Positions 22,536-33,128 of a stretch of DNA of 64,000 nucleotides are shown here, piece after piece. Below the pieces are notes generated by a model, which ran no database searches, was not told the origin of the DNA, and saw only the letters and a list, made by a program, of their open reading frames with translations. A program made the translations under genes and the position numbers. Every line of letters begins with the position of its first letter. The stretch's first letter is position 1. This DNA is from Hanleya hanleyi (lineage: Eukaryota > Mollusca > Polyplacophora > Lepidopleurida > Hanleyidae), in the NCBI GenBank assembly GCA_036873755.1, contig JAVTVY010019458.1, forward strand, positions 1-64,000, written 5' to 3'.

Positions 22536-23138
22536 ATGCGTGATGATGGCCCCCCATGGAGGTGTTGGGAGTGTCCCATCTGCCGCAGACGTTTTCATGC
22601 TTGGCGACAACTAGAGAGGCATAAAAAAGATGCACATGGACCCATCGTCCAGTGTAGTGAATGTGCACATGCGGTTCCTGCATCCAGCGTGTACATGCTT
22701 AAAAAGCATGTTGACAAGTATCATGCCAGGTTACAGGTGGCCACTGAACACCGACCACATCGGGGATACTCTCCACACAGCCCTGAAAGATGCCACCAAT
22801 CCAGTAGTTGGGAGGAAATGCCAACTGTCAAGCCGGCGGCCCGACCAAGATCAGTGGTGAGTCTAGATGTGCCCCGGGTCTATCACATCCCCCAAAAGAG
22901 TGCGAAGTCCTGCACCGTGAGCAGACCACCATCTCATAAAACATCCAGGGCTCATGAAACCAGCAACAAGGGAGGACCACCACAGACAGTACCAACCTCC
23001 CGAAAACGGACGACCAAAGGGAACCCTCCCGAAAAGCCGGTCTGGTACAGTTGGCCTCCTCTTCCTCCTCCTCCTCCTCCTACTCCGACTCCTCCGACCC
23101 CGACACAGCACCTGAGGTGGTCCTCCACAGTTTCGTAG
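22536..23138 (+). CDS. Accessory ORF with two C2H2-type zinc fingers
   Basis: A 200-codon ORF, 118 bp after the integrase stop and still inside the LTRs. Residues 9-33 form a C2H2 finger (CPICRRRFHAWRQLERHKK, then DAH) and residues ~40-64 a second one (CSECAHAVPASSVYMLKKHV, then DKYH). The C-terminal half is basic and proline-rich with a run of eight prolines. No signal peptide or membrane segment is visible, so it is not an envelope gene. Nucleic-acid binding is inferred from the fingers only. It is the only uninterrupted ORF of this size in the element apart from the next one, and the two may once have been one gene. Confidence 0.6.
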   Translation: MRDDGPPWRCWECPICRRRFHAWRQLERHKKDAHGPIVQCSECAHAVPASSVYMLKKHVDKYHARLQVATEHRPHRGYSPHSPERCHQSSSWEEMPTVKPAARPRSVVSLDVPRVYHIPQKSAKSCTVSRPPSHKTSRAHETSNKGGPPQTVPTSRKRTTKGNPPEKPVWYSWPPLPPPPPPTPTPPTPTQHLRWSSTVS

Positions 23139-23724
23139 TAATGGCCCCTGTCTAATTTCATAATACGATAGACTGCCCTTGTTCTGCTACATCATAATTC
23201 TTCTTAATAGCTTATATCTATAATACCATCCTATTCAGCATTATCAGCGCTGCAAAAGAGTACGTACAAATCGAGTGCTGGCTTCGTCTACACGCTGATC
23301 GGGATCATGGAGTAAATTTTGCCCTGCCTCAGTTATGCCCCTTGGGTGTGCCTAAAAATCGGGACTCATTTACGGGAAGAAAATCTGACAAAAAACGGGC
23401 AGGTTGACACCCACTTTTGTTTGCCTTTTTAAGTTGAGACCGGACCAGGGAACGTGAGTAAGAAGTTTAATTGAAATCGCTCTTAGATTTTTCTGGAAAT
23501 TGAGCCGAATTTGACCATTTTTCGACATTTTTAAGGGGTTTTCTAGGAAAAATGAAGCAAGCATGGAGGAGAATGTTCGAGTTTAATTTTTCTATAACAT
23601 AGCAGTGTTATATCTTAAAATAATAGTTTCATCATGCTCTTTCAGAAAATATATACATATAAGTGATTTGGGTTGGAGGTTTGACGACAACTGGTAACCG
23701 AAAAACGGACCCATAGTCTATTTC
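23139..23724 (+). other. Non-coding gap between the two accessory ORFs
   Basis: Lower GC than the flanking ORFs and no open frame beyond chance. It may be a spacer, an intron-like segment or an insertion. No clear splice pair or TIRs were identified. Confidence 0.4.
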
Positions 23725-24285
23725 ATGCCGAATGGAAGAATCCCTGGAGTGCACCCTGAAACCACAGGAGAAATTGAGAGAGAGGCACCCAACATCGACT
23801 CTGTGGTACCATCAACACCAGAACTACTTATATCTTTATTTGCAACCCCTGAGAGAGTTACATCCATGTCTCAGGAGGTCCAGTCACCACCACCAACACC
23901 TGTCACGACACCTACTACGCCCACTGCAGCATCACCTCAAACTGTCCAGTATACCTTGCAGGCCATTCCACCGGCTATCAACTACAACCCGCAGAGGTTA
24001 GACCCGGAAGGACCACCAGCTGGGGGTCGTTATGAGTTCCTGCATAACGATCCCAGGATCTTCTTTCTTGGTGCCCCGAGATTGTACTCCGAAACCTTCC
24101 CCGCCAGCCACCTGAGAACAGTGAGGAAACAGGCCCTCGAAAGATCACGCGGGCCTACGCGACATGTGCAGCATGTCCCCCCGGGAGTGAGTGCCATTAT
24201 GCGCACTGAGAGAGCAGTTCTTCCAGATGGGAGAGTATATGAACTGAGCACCACCTGGGGGTGCAAGATCCACGAGCCAGAGTGA
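23725..24285 (+). CDS. Accessory ORF, Pro/Thr-rich, unknown function
   Basis: A 186-codon ORF between integrase and the 3' LTR. Residues ~35-90 are rich in Pro and Thr (SPPPTPVTTPTTPTAASP), followed by a better ordered part (GGRYEFLHNDPRIFFLGAPR; RAVLPDGRVYELSTTWGCK). No known domain was recognised. Position and strand suggest it belongs to the Gypsy element. It could be expressed from a spliced subgenomic RNA together with the zinc-finger ORF; that is inference. Confidence 0.5.
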   Translation: MPNGRIPGVHPETTGEIEREAPNIDSVVPSTPELLISLFATPERVTSMSQEVQSPPPTPVTTPTTPTAASPQTVQYTLQAIPPAINYNPQRLDPEGPPAGGRYEFLHNDPRIFFLGAPRLYSETFPASHLRTVRKQALERSRGPTRHVQHVPPGVSAIMRTERAVLPDGRVYELSTTWGCKIHEPE

Positions 24286-24607
24286 TGCGTGGTCAAGGCA
24301 CCCAAACAGAAAGCAGCTGACATCGACAATAGAAAGAAATGGACTGGAGTGTTAATTTTTCAAAGTTTATTGCTATACAATTTTATTATACATGTGTCAA
24401 ACTACCGTCCAAGTTATATTTGAAGACTGTTTCATCAATTGAATTGTGATACTCTGGACATTCCATTGAAGGACAATACTTCTTATGAACATTTAATTCG
24501 AGAAGAATAATCCTGATCATTTTATCTGTATATATATTCAAATTAAATGTTGTTAAATTTCAACGATACCATCTGTGGGTCCTCTTTATGTTCGGGACGA
24601 ACATATT
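24286..24607 (+). other. 3' non-coding region of Gypsy element
   Basis: AT-rich sequence between the last ORF and the purine-rich tract; no gene seen. Confidence 0.6.
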
Positions 24608-24610
24608 TAA

Positions 24611-24624
24611 TTGGGTGGGGGTGA
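24611..24624 (+). other. Candidate polypurine tract
   Basis: TTGGGTGGGGGTGA directly precedes the TGTGGCGAG start of the 3' LTR, the position of the plus-strand primer in LTR elements. Confidence 0.65.
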
Positions 24625-25755
24625 TGTGGCGAGTTCTGGTCAGTCGATCGACAACAACAACAACAACGACATGGAAAAAACCTCCCTGACGAGAAATCCA
24701 GTGTTTCCCGAGAACCTATCTCTATCCAGTATAAAAGTATGTGTCCGCTAAGTATTTGTGGTGTACCTAGTAAACCCGACAATGTTTATAAGCTGAGATA
24801 GTCTGGTGAAGCTAAATTTTATTTGCCTTCCCGCTCAGTAGAAATGCAAACCGTCATGTTGTTTTCACTGAGCTGCATGAGATCATCGCCAGCCAATCAG
24901 TGACGAACTACCAGCAATGATGTCACTCAGCGAATCAGCACTGCTTGGATGTTGGTCGTGCTATGTTGGTCGGAGGGTATATATAGCGCGGACAAACGAG
25001 GATCGTCAGTCGTGTCTGGGACTCACAACTGGACACGTCTTTAACTCTGACGGCACTAATTGCGGTACCACCAGCAAAACCAACAACCAAGGCACAAATC
25101 TCCAAACAGCCACACCAGATAACCTATACTTGGGTTGGAAATATTTATTTAACCATAGTTGTTGTTGTTGAACCATCAAGTGGGACCATTTATATGGGTA
25201 ATCACACACAATGGCGATACCATAACATAAACAAACAACAGAAAACCACCCTGTGTTTTGAGAGAATAAATCTATCTTTATGGTTGTTACGTATCAACTT
25301 GGTGTATATTTGGGTTTACCAATCGTAACCAACCACTGGGACCACCTACCATCAACAGGTGACCGTCGACCGTCAACAGTAAACATCAGTCTGTGGCCGT
25401 CAACATAAACATCAGTCTGTGACCGTCGTTGTCAACAGTGACATTATCACCACCTACCTGTAAACTATCCCCAGTCATACCAGCTAATACACTGTCAGCA
25501 TTGACCGTCAACGTGTAACCGTTCATATATCGATAACCGTCAACCAGTGACCGTCAATTGAACCGTGACCATAACAAGTGACCATCTACAATACATCAAT
25601 ATTACCATCAACAGTCACCGTCTAATGTCAAGTAGTAATCGCTGACCATCAGATAACCATCAACCATATCCCAGGGTTATCAGCCAGCGACCATTGACCA
25701 ATTACTGATAAATGGTATTGCTGACCGCCGACCACTGACCACCGACCACGCTACA
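24625..25755 (+). repeat. 3' LTR of Gypsy element
   Basis: TGTGGCGAG...CCACGCTACA, 1.13 kb, partner of 7,040-8,232. It has a shorter (CAA)n tract and several indels relative to the 5' LTR, showing independent decay since insertion. ATAA follows. Confidence 0.93.
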
Positions 25756-26552
25756 ATAAATTATCAAAAAGTTGTATGTGGGTGGGAGAGCAAACAAGAT
25801 TGTCTAAACTGTTTATTTCTAGTAATAAAACAATATAATTACTCCTGTGAATTCAAGAAAGCAGATTTAAATATTACCGCTTTAATAAATAAATTTCGCA
25901 ACAACTTTCAGGCAGACAAATACATCTCTCAAATGCAAAATACGCAAGACAATTTTCATGTCAGTTTGATGTAAGATGTCAGTTTTCGGGGGGTGGGGGT
26001 GGGGGGGTTGGGGGGGGGTGAGTTAGGTAAAAATTGGGAATTTATAGTTTTATTTTTTTCTTTATTAATTTTTATTTGTTCTGTCTAATGTACTTCGTAT
26101 TAATAGAGACGTGCATGTTCTTCACATGTCATAGTACACCGTGTGTCTCCTTATGAAGGCAATATATATGTATATATTTACCGAACGTATATATATATGT
26201 ATCCATCGTATATATATTGCTATATACATGGGTATGTATATAACATGTATACGTATATACGTGTGCAGGTTTAAATTTATGGACGTGTTAATGTACAGAA
26301 ATGTTCATCGTTACATTATGCGATAATATATACGTATACAAAAATATGAAAAATGTCATAGGAGAATGGAACAGGTCTTATGTATTTGGTATGTTTTTCG
26401 TGTGTCATATTGATGGAGGTCATATATGTGTGTCTACGTGTACGTACTTGTTCATATTTCTTTGGACGCATACCGTCTCTTGTTTTCGTTCCGTATGTGT
26501 ATATATGTTAACTGAATAAAAAAAATGAATAAATAAATAAATAAAATAAATG
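25756..26552 (+). mobile_element. L1/Tx1-like LINE, right part and 3' tail
   Basis: The first ~280 bp repeat 6,763-7,024 (zf-RVT end of the LINE: VTKQSIYSCEF region, diverged by point changes) and reach the same poly-G/GGTGAGTT sequence. It then continues into a 3' untranslated region of ATGTATATA-type repeats and ends in (AATAAA)n at about 26,519-26,552, the expected LINE tail. Confidence 0.8.
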
Positions 26553-29500
26553 AGCATAAAACAAGGAACTGATTTCCACCCAATATTGATACTGATACAA
26601 TTTTGATGGGAATTAAGAACGGGGCACACAAGAGAAATATTTCACATGATACTTACTACACATTGATGTTCCGACATATTCTTACCTAGACACAAGCGTA
26701 ATGTCCCATATTCACTAATTAAGGGAACGGAAGTTATTTCCTTATTCCTTATTCCCGTTTCGATATTCTAAATCGCGCTATGTGAAAGTAGTAACCTTCA
26801 TGAAAATTGATATATTTCGACAACCATTATGTCTTTCATAACACGAATAGGACCATGTTTTCTCCAATAAATTTTCTTTCCTGTGAATATAAATTTGAGA
26901 AGAATGCTTCAAAATGTGTGCGAAGAAGTACATTTCAGAAGTACCCAGAAATCGAATTTGCTCCACTTTTAGTGTGGTCTAGATATCTTCCTACTACATT
27001 TATCTTTGGGTGTTTAACTTGGAGATGCCATACCCTCCGAGACAGCGCTAAATGGGTGATTGGGAGCAACAAATAGAGCAGGTGTAAATTGACCATATAC
27101 AGATAATACCCATTTAGCGCTGTCTCGGAGAGTATGGCATCTCCAAGTTAAAGACCCAAAAATGGGTCAGAAAGATAGATAAATGTATTGGGAAGATATC
27201 TAGACCACTCTAAAAGTGGCGCAAATTCGACTCATGGGTGATTGGGAGCAACAAATAGAGTCGGTGTAAATTGACCATACCTATTTAACGCTGTCTCGGA
27301 GGGTATGGCATCTCCAAGTTAAACACCCCAAAATGAGTCAGAAAGATAGATAAATGTATTAGGAAGATATCTAGATCACACTAAAAGTGGAGCAAATTCT
27401 ATTTCTGGGTGATTGGGGGCAACAAATAGAGTCGGTGTAAATTGACCATATCCAGATAATACCCATTTAGCGCTATCTCGGAGGGTATGGCATCTCCAAG
27501 TTAAACACCCAAAAATGGGTCAGAACGATAGATAAATGTATTAGGAATATATCTAGACCACTCTGAAAGTGGCGCAAATTCGAATTCTGGGTGATTGGGA
27601 GCAACAAATACAGACCCTTACTTAATAGCACACAGTTTGAAGCATTCTTCTCAAATTTATATTCACGGGGAAGAAAATTTATTGGGGAAAACATGGTCCT
27701 ATTCGTGTAATGAAAAACATAATGGTTGTCGAAATATATCGATTTTCATGAAGGATACTTTCACATAGCGCGATTTAGAATATCGAAACGGGAATAAGGA
27801 ATAAGGAAATAAGTTCCGCGCCGTCACTAATTAAGCTATTTGACAAGTAAAAACGTGAAATGTGGGGGTACTGGCATACTGGAGGAACGGGGTGAAGACT
27901 ATGACAGGGAAAACGATGGATGACCAGTTTTTTGGGGGGAGGCGATTGTCGATATTAAATCGTTCAATGTTGCTCTTACGTTTATCTCTTTGTCCGATTT
28001 CTTACAAATGTCTCGGGGCAGCGAGTTATTTAATCGATGAAAGCCAGAATAACATTTATACATAACACAAGCCTTCATTTGGAGAATAGATTATTATTAT
28101 TATTGACACCATTTTACAATCAATTTTGGCTGATTTTGTTAATAAATTATTATCTAAATGTGTTCTGGAATGTTCTACTCTTTTGTCACTGTGACAAACC
28201 CCATGAGTCAGTCAACTTGCCCTTTGTGAATGGAAATCGTATTTCGTGGATTTTGCAGAGATAAGTATAGATAACATGATGGTCATTTTTAGGTAACTGG
28301 TCATGGCCATGATTACCAGATTTGAAGATCAAGAAATAATCCCAAAATAACGAAAATACTGTTATACGATCACTTTCTATATGACAAATATATCTCCAAA
28401 TTTGAAGAATTTGCAAAAATGCTAACGATGGGCCTACAATGAGTAGCAATGACGTGGGGAAGATTGATTTTGGAAAAAAATAGCACATTACCTGTTGGGT
28501 GATTGCGTCATGCCCCACATGTTATCTCCTACAGTCACGGGGTAAACTATTTTCAAACAAAACCATATCACCACCCATTGGCATGGACGCGTGCACTCTG
28601 ATCCCTTCATAATACAGCCCAGAAACACGAGCCGAGGTAAGGCTTACTTTATTGTATAGCTAGAAATATTGAGTTGACAAATAAATGGTACGCACATTTC
28701 AGAAAGATCCCCATGAACATCACTTATAATTCCAAAACTTTCTGGTAGAGGGTTACACAAACAAAAGCCAAAATCTGACCTTATGTACTTTTACAAGTTA
28801 ATAATTTTGTTCATTGATAATCGCTCACGGAAATATTATTTACTAAATAAAAATCAGTGGTGTACACTATTATGCTGTACTTTAAAGCTTTCAGTTTCCT
28901 TTTTCTTCCAATTCTCTTCATTTCTTCAACCACAAACATGACAAATGACATGCAATTACTTTACTGAAGCAGCAAACGTTGTATTGAGTTAAATATATCA
29001 GTGACTGAAAACAAATAAAGAAAAATACAAATTCGGAAAAGAAATACGTTGAACTTCCTTTGGAATTTATGCCGTCAACGTAACGCCAGTGTGACGGCCA
29101 GTGAAGCATAAGTTGCACCGTGCAATACATCATTTCCCAAATACACGTTGTTGAAGTTTTCTCCTCTCTATGCGCGAACATGCGCCAGATTGTGGAGCTA
29201 AATCTCAGTCTGTGGAGAGGAAACTCATTTCGCAGATTCCACCGAAAAAGAGGGTAGGGCTTACTCTATGGCGAATTTCGTGACGAGAATCGGATGTACG
29301 CGGTCATTTTTGGTATTGCTGAATGCCCAATAGCTACTGTCAGTTCTCTTGGTTTATGAAAATAACCTAACCGTAGAAATAAAGATTGAAGCGAAATATT
29401 TCTAGCGAGATGTGATATGACCTTGAGCAATTTTAACCTCATTTTGGATGAAATAATTGCGAGAGACCATCGACCATGGCATTTTCTCCTGTATATGCTT

Positions 29501-30180
29501 GGACCAATTTAGCACCTTCGAGTTGGAGTCAAATGTGGAGGAGCTGTTATCAGTTTGCTAATCATACATCCGTTTTAACAATTTCGTTGAAAATTTGGAA
29601 AAACAGATCGGAAAAAATCGTACTTTGCATTCAAAATGCAGCGGCTTGGACTTCCAATACGCACATTGTCAGACTCGGATGTAGAGAACATGCTCAAACC
29701 TTTTGGGTTTCGACATACGACTGAATTGCCGTAGCTCTTGGACTCAAATTGAATATTGGAAATGTACTCATTTTGGCATCTGAATTAATATTTGACAAAT
29801 TCAGCCTCTCATAAAATTAGGAACTCCCGCTCATAGCAACTGGTTGTCGTGGTAACCGTTTCAGCTTTAGTATCATATTATCATAAACAATTTAATTCCT
29901 GATTCACAGCACAGTAAGGAATGGCGAAGGTTAAAAACCTCGTTTTGATTATTATTATTGGTATATTGTAGTAGTAGAAGCAGCGTTATTTGAACTTTTT
30001 CCTCCGGGATCTGTCCCTAATATCATTCTGGAATGGCGACATAGAAACTTGCACATGTTACAGTATGAAATATACATTTCATGTTCCCGCTTCAGAGAGC
30101 GTTAAATTTCGATTTGGAGTTCCAAGTCGCATTGTCCACTATACTGCAAATTACTGACAACCCAGCCCATGATTCCCTTG
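26553..30180 (+). repeat. Large inverted repeat, arm A
   Basis: This arm matches 36,955-39,085 in reverse complement, with clear but imperfect identity. It is longer because of a 1.1 kb foldback element (26,724-27,824) and a further ~330 bp present only here (about 28,165-28,490). Both arms share a small frame beginning MFAHREEKTST (minus strand here, 29,181-28,918) with several substitutions. I cannot identify it and do not claim a gene. The outer end coincides with the LINE tail. Confidence 0.8.
26724..27824. mobile_element. 1.1 kb foldback element with ~200 bp TIRs and internal tandem repeats
   Basis: CACTAATTAAG occurs once on each side (26,713-26,723 and 27,825-27,835). The other inverted-repeat arm has the single empty site (AGCTTAATTAGTGAATATGG near 38,890). 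The ends (GGAACGGAAGTTATTTCC and its counterpart) are inverted over about 200 bp. The middle is built from three units of 171-182 bp (starts TGGGTGATTGGG at 27,053, 27,235, 27,406, 27,588). An 8-11 bp duplication and long TIRs suggest a Mutator-like or foldback family; the superfamily is inference. Confidence 0.8.
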
Positions 30181-30246
30181 CCATTTTTTACTACTTTGCA
30201 GCCAAAGTTGATGCCTTTGCGGTCAGACAAAGCTCGTATTCGCATT

Positions 30247-30624
30247 TTTCAGACAATCAGGTACCATTCCAAGCTTGAAAGACAGGTTTATAATATGAGC
30301 AAGAGGAACAGAAACAGAAGAAGCTACAAGTTTTACAATTAACATAGAAATATTATCCACCCCTGGCGCAGCCGATTTCAAGCACACAATAACATTCTGA
30401 ACATCATTTGGAGTTGTTGGAGAACATTTAAAACTTTCAGCAGGTGCAGGGTCAAGGAATTCGCCAAACTTCTTTGCAACCGGAGGAATTTCTGAGTCTA
30501 GGTTAGACGCTAGCGAGCTAAAATATTCGTTGAATTTATTAGCAATGGTATGGCTGCCGGTTATCTCTTCACCATTAAATTAAAAAGATATTAGGTAGAG
30601 ACGCGTTTTTCTTTCGATTCATTA
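30247..30624 (-). mobile_element. CR1/L2-like LINE, older copy, 3' side fragment
   Basis: Reads on the minus strand as the region before the RT (SAAPG-type segment and upstream) and is the counterpart of 32,225-32,600 in the younger LINE. It stops at GATTCATTA, where the younger LINE tail begins, and the older element continues at 33,127. Confidence 0.8.
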
Positions 30625-33126
30625 GATAGATAGATATTTATTCACCAATAATTATATACAAACAGTACAAAGACATAATTTCAGAAAACTTTGGCGGGAA
30701 TAAAACCCCTGGGGGCTTGTTCTATCCCGAAAAATATACAAACAAACGATGGTACAGATACGGTAGGTGAAAGCTTTTGACACATACAATTATAGAAAAA
30801 AGAACAGGGCAAGTTAATGCACATAGGACGTGATACTATAAGGAGAAAAACAGGCTACATTTTCATGAGATAAGACTTGAGCTTATATTTAAATAGCGAG
30901 GATGAGAATATAGATCTCAGCGGAGGGGAAAGTTTGTTCCATTCCCGTGGTCCTGCTACTCTTAAGGTATAGAAAGAAAAATTTGACTTGTAGAAGGGCC
31001 TGTAAAGGTTAATTTGCTGGTTCCTTGTTTGATATCGATGTACTGCATAAAGTCTTTTAAAATAATTTTTAAGGCGTTTCGGTATAATTTCAGGGTGATA
31101 CATAAAAGTATGTACAAAACTTAAGGAAACATATAGGTTAAGTTTTGTTAGAGGCAGGATTTTTAATTTCGAAAAGAGAGGTTGCGTATGGTCACGTTTA
31201 TTGGATGAAGTGAGAATTCTTATTACGCGTTTCTGTAGTACAATTAACGGGTTAAGATGAGTAAGGTAAGTATTGCCCCAAAGAATGTTACAATAAGACA
31301 GATAGGGATATATCATAGAATAATACAGAATATAAAGTGTTTTGTTGTTAACAGAGTTTTTTATATGATTAATAACTCCTGTATTTCTTGAGATTTTTTT
31401 GCAGATATAATCTATATGGGTTGTCCAACTTAGTTTATTATTCAAGATGATGCCCAGGAATTTAAAGTTGCTAACCTCTTCAATGTCTTGGCCGGCTATT
31501 TCTAGTTTTGGGACGTTTCTCAAACGTTGTATTTTAATTGGGCTAACTATCATATATTTAGTTTTTTTGACATTTAAAGACAAGCGATTTGCACAAAACC
31601 ACGTATGAAGTTTTTGAAGTTCGTCGGTCATAATCCGAGCAGCATCAAACAAGTCTTTAGAAGAACAAACTACATTCGTGTCATCAGCAAAAAGGATCAG
31701 TTTGAGATAATCTGTTACGTTATTAATATCATTTATATATAACAAAAATAAAAGCGGTCCAAGAATAGATCCTTGTGGTACACCACATGTGATATCGGTA
31801 GAAGAAGAGATTATATTATTATGCGAAACAGACTGTGTCCTACCAGACAGGTAGCTTCTGAACCAGTTATTGGGTGACCCGCGAAAACCGTAGTGGTATA
31901 ATTTGGAGATTAAGATATCATGATTGACTGTATCAAACGCCTTGGATAGGTCCAGAAACATAGCTATGCTGTAATTTTTTGATTCTTTTGAAGCCACCAA
32001 GTTATCGTAGAGAGATATCGCAGCCTGCGAAGTGGAATGATTTGACCTAAATCCGAATTGGTTCTCCGAGATGATGTCATTGTTTTCCAGAAAAGTTGTC
32101 ATCCTGTTTACTGCAATTTTTTCTAGGATCTTGCTAAAGCACGGTAGGACTGATATTGGCCTATAATTCTCAAATAACATGGGCTCGCCACATTTGAAGA
32201 CTGGTGTAACCTTTGCATGTTTCAGAAAATCAGGTACTATTCCAAGCCTGAAGGACAGGTTTATGATATGAGCAAGAGGAACAGAAACAGAAAAAGCTAC
32301 AAGTTTTACAATGGACATAGAAATACCATCCAACCCTGGGGCAGCTGATTTCAAGCACACACTAATATTATGAACATCATTTGGAGTTGTTGGAGAAAAT
32401 TCAAAACTTTCAGCAGGTGCAGTGCCAAGGAATTCGCCAAACGTTTTTGGAACCGTAGGAATTTTCGAGTCTAAATTAGACGCTAGTGAGCTAAAATATT
32501 CGTTAAACTTATTAGCGATGGTAGGACTGTCGGTTTCCTCTTTACCATTAATTAAAAAGGTATTAGGTAGAGACGCGTTTTTCTTCCGATTCATCAACTG
32601 GTTTAATATTTTCCAAGTTCCTTTAATATCCTGATTGCACTGATTGAATTTGTTTTCGAAGTAGTTCTTTTTTGAAAGCCGAATAGTATGATTTAATTTG
32701 TTCCTGTAAACTCTATAATCTGTATGTGCATTGTCATCCCGACTGCAAAGATACCGTCGGTATAAGCGATTTTTTTCATGGATAGAAGTAAGTATTCCAT
32801 GGGTTATCCATGGTTTAATAATACGCTTAGAAGATGCCTGGATTGTATTCACTGGAAAGCAATCATTATACACTGAGTGAAATTCGCCCAGAAAATTGTC
32901 TAACGCAACACTACAGTCATCTTCTTCACGAACTACAGTATCCCAATTTATATCTTTCATTCTCAGAGCAAATTCTTCCTTTTTTTCTGGGCTAACTCGT
33001 CGATATGTTATGCTAGAACGCAGGGGATTATATTCCTGCGTGGACTGTAGTAAATGAAAAATCGGGAAATGATCAGTTATGTCTGTTAAAAATATTCCTG
33101 ATAGAAGATTGTCTTCATGAAAATCC
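30625..33126 (-). mobile_element. CR1/L2-like LINE, younger copy inserted in the older one
   Basis: Its 3' tail is (TATC)n on the minus strand (30,625-30,640). ATTA stands at both junctions (30,621-30,624 and 33,127-33,130). The older LINE reads continuously across the insertion (target ...TCATTAATTGG...). The copy is 5' truncated inside the endonuclease domain. About 230 bp of 3' untranslated sequence lies between the ORF stop and the tail. Confidence 0.85.
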
Positions 33127-33128
33127 AT
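30855..33128 (-). CDS. LINE ORF2 C-terminal part: endonuclease end plus reverse transcriptase
   Basis: The 757-codon open frame has the end of an AP-type endonuclease (TDITDHFPIFH, the S/T-D-H box), a long linker (PWITHGILTSIHEKNRLYRR) and a complete RT. RT motifs are APGLDGISMSIVKL, YRPISVLPCFSKILEKI, AMFLDLSKAFDTVNHDIL, GVPQGSILGPLLFLLYINDI and the catalytic LFADDTNVV, followed by KTKYMIVSP and a C-terminal domain ending REWNKLSPPLRS. Non-LTR retrotransposons of the CR1/L2/Jockey group share this layout; the exact clade was not decided. The ATG lies on the insertion junction, so it is not the native start. RT looks intact, but the endonuclease catalytic residues are missing. Confidence 0.9.
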   Translation of the reverse strand: MDFHEDNLLSGIFLTDITDHFPIFHLLQSTQEYNPLRSSITYRRVSPEKKEEFALRMKDINWDTVVREEDDCSVALDNFLGEFHSVYNDCFPVNTIQASSKRIIKPWITHGILTSIHEKNRLYRRYLCSRDDNAHTDYRVYRNKLNHTIRLSKKNYFENKFNQCNQDIKGTWKILNQLMNRKKNASLPNTFLINGKEETDSPTIANKFNEYFSSLASNLDSKIPTVPKTFGEFLGTAPAESFEFSPTTPNDVHNISVCLKSAAPGLDGISMSIVKLVAFSVSVPLAHIINLSFRLGIVPDFLKHAKVTPVFKCGEPMLFENYRPISVLPCFSKILEKIAVNRMTTFLENNDIISENQFGFRSNHSTSQAAISLYDNLVASKESKNYSIAMFLDLSKAFDTVNHDILISKLYHYGFRGSPNNWFRSYLSGRTQSVSHNNIISSSTDITCGVPQGSILGPLLFLLYINDINNVTDYLKLILFADDTNVVCSSKDLFDAARIMTDELQKLHTWFCANRLSLNVKKTKYMIVSPIKIQRLRNVPKLEIAGQDIEEVSNFKFLGIILNNKLSWTTHIDYICKKISRNTGVINHIKNSVNNKTLYILYYSMIYPYLSYCNILWGNTYLTHLNPLIVLQKRVIRILTSSNKRDHTQPLFSKLKILPLTKLNLYVSLSFVHTFMYHPEIIPKRLKNYFKRLYAVHRYQTRNQQINLYRPFYKSNFSFYTLRVAGPREWNKLSPPLRSIFSSSLFKYKLKSYLMKM

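Larger units (their letters stand above)
7040..25755 (+). mobile_element. Gypsy-type LTR retrotransposon, degenerate, interrupted
   Basis: LTRs, gag, protease, RT, RNase H, integrase, two downstream ORFs and a purine-rich tract follow the order of Ty3/Gypsy elements (integrase after RNase H). Removing the inserted Penelope cluster at 11,850-20,845 leaves an element of about 9.7 kb. Every coding domain is affected by frameshifts or stops, so the copy is inactive. It sits inside an L1/Tx1-like LINE. Confidence 0.92.

Noticed and set aside
22536..24285. Envelope gene of a retrovirus-like Gypsy element
   Set aside because: Neither ORF has a signal peptide, membrane segment or fusion-peptide-like stretch.
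26141..26519. Tyr/Ile-rich plus-strand ORFs
   Set aside because: They translate the ATGTATATA-rich 3' untranslated region of the LINE.
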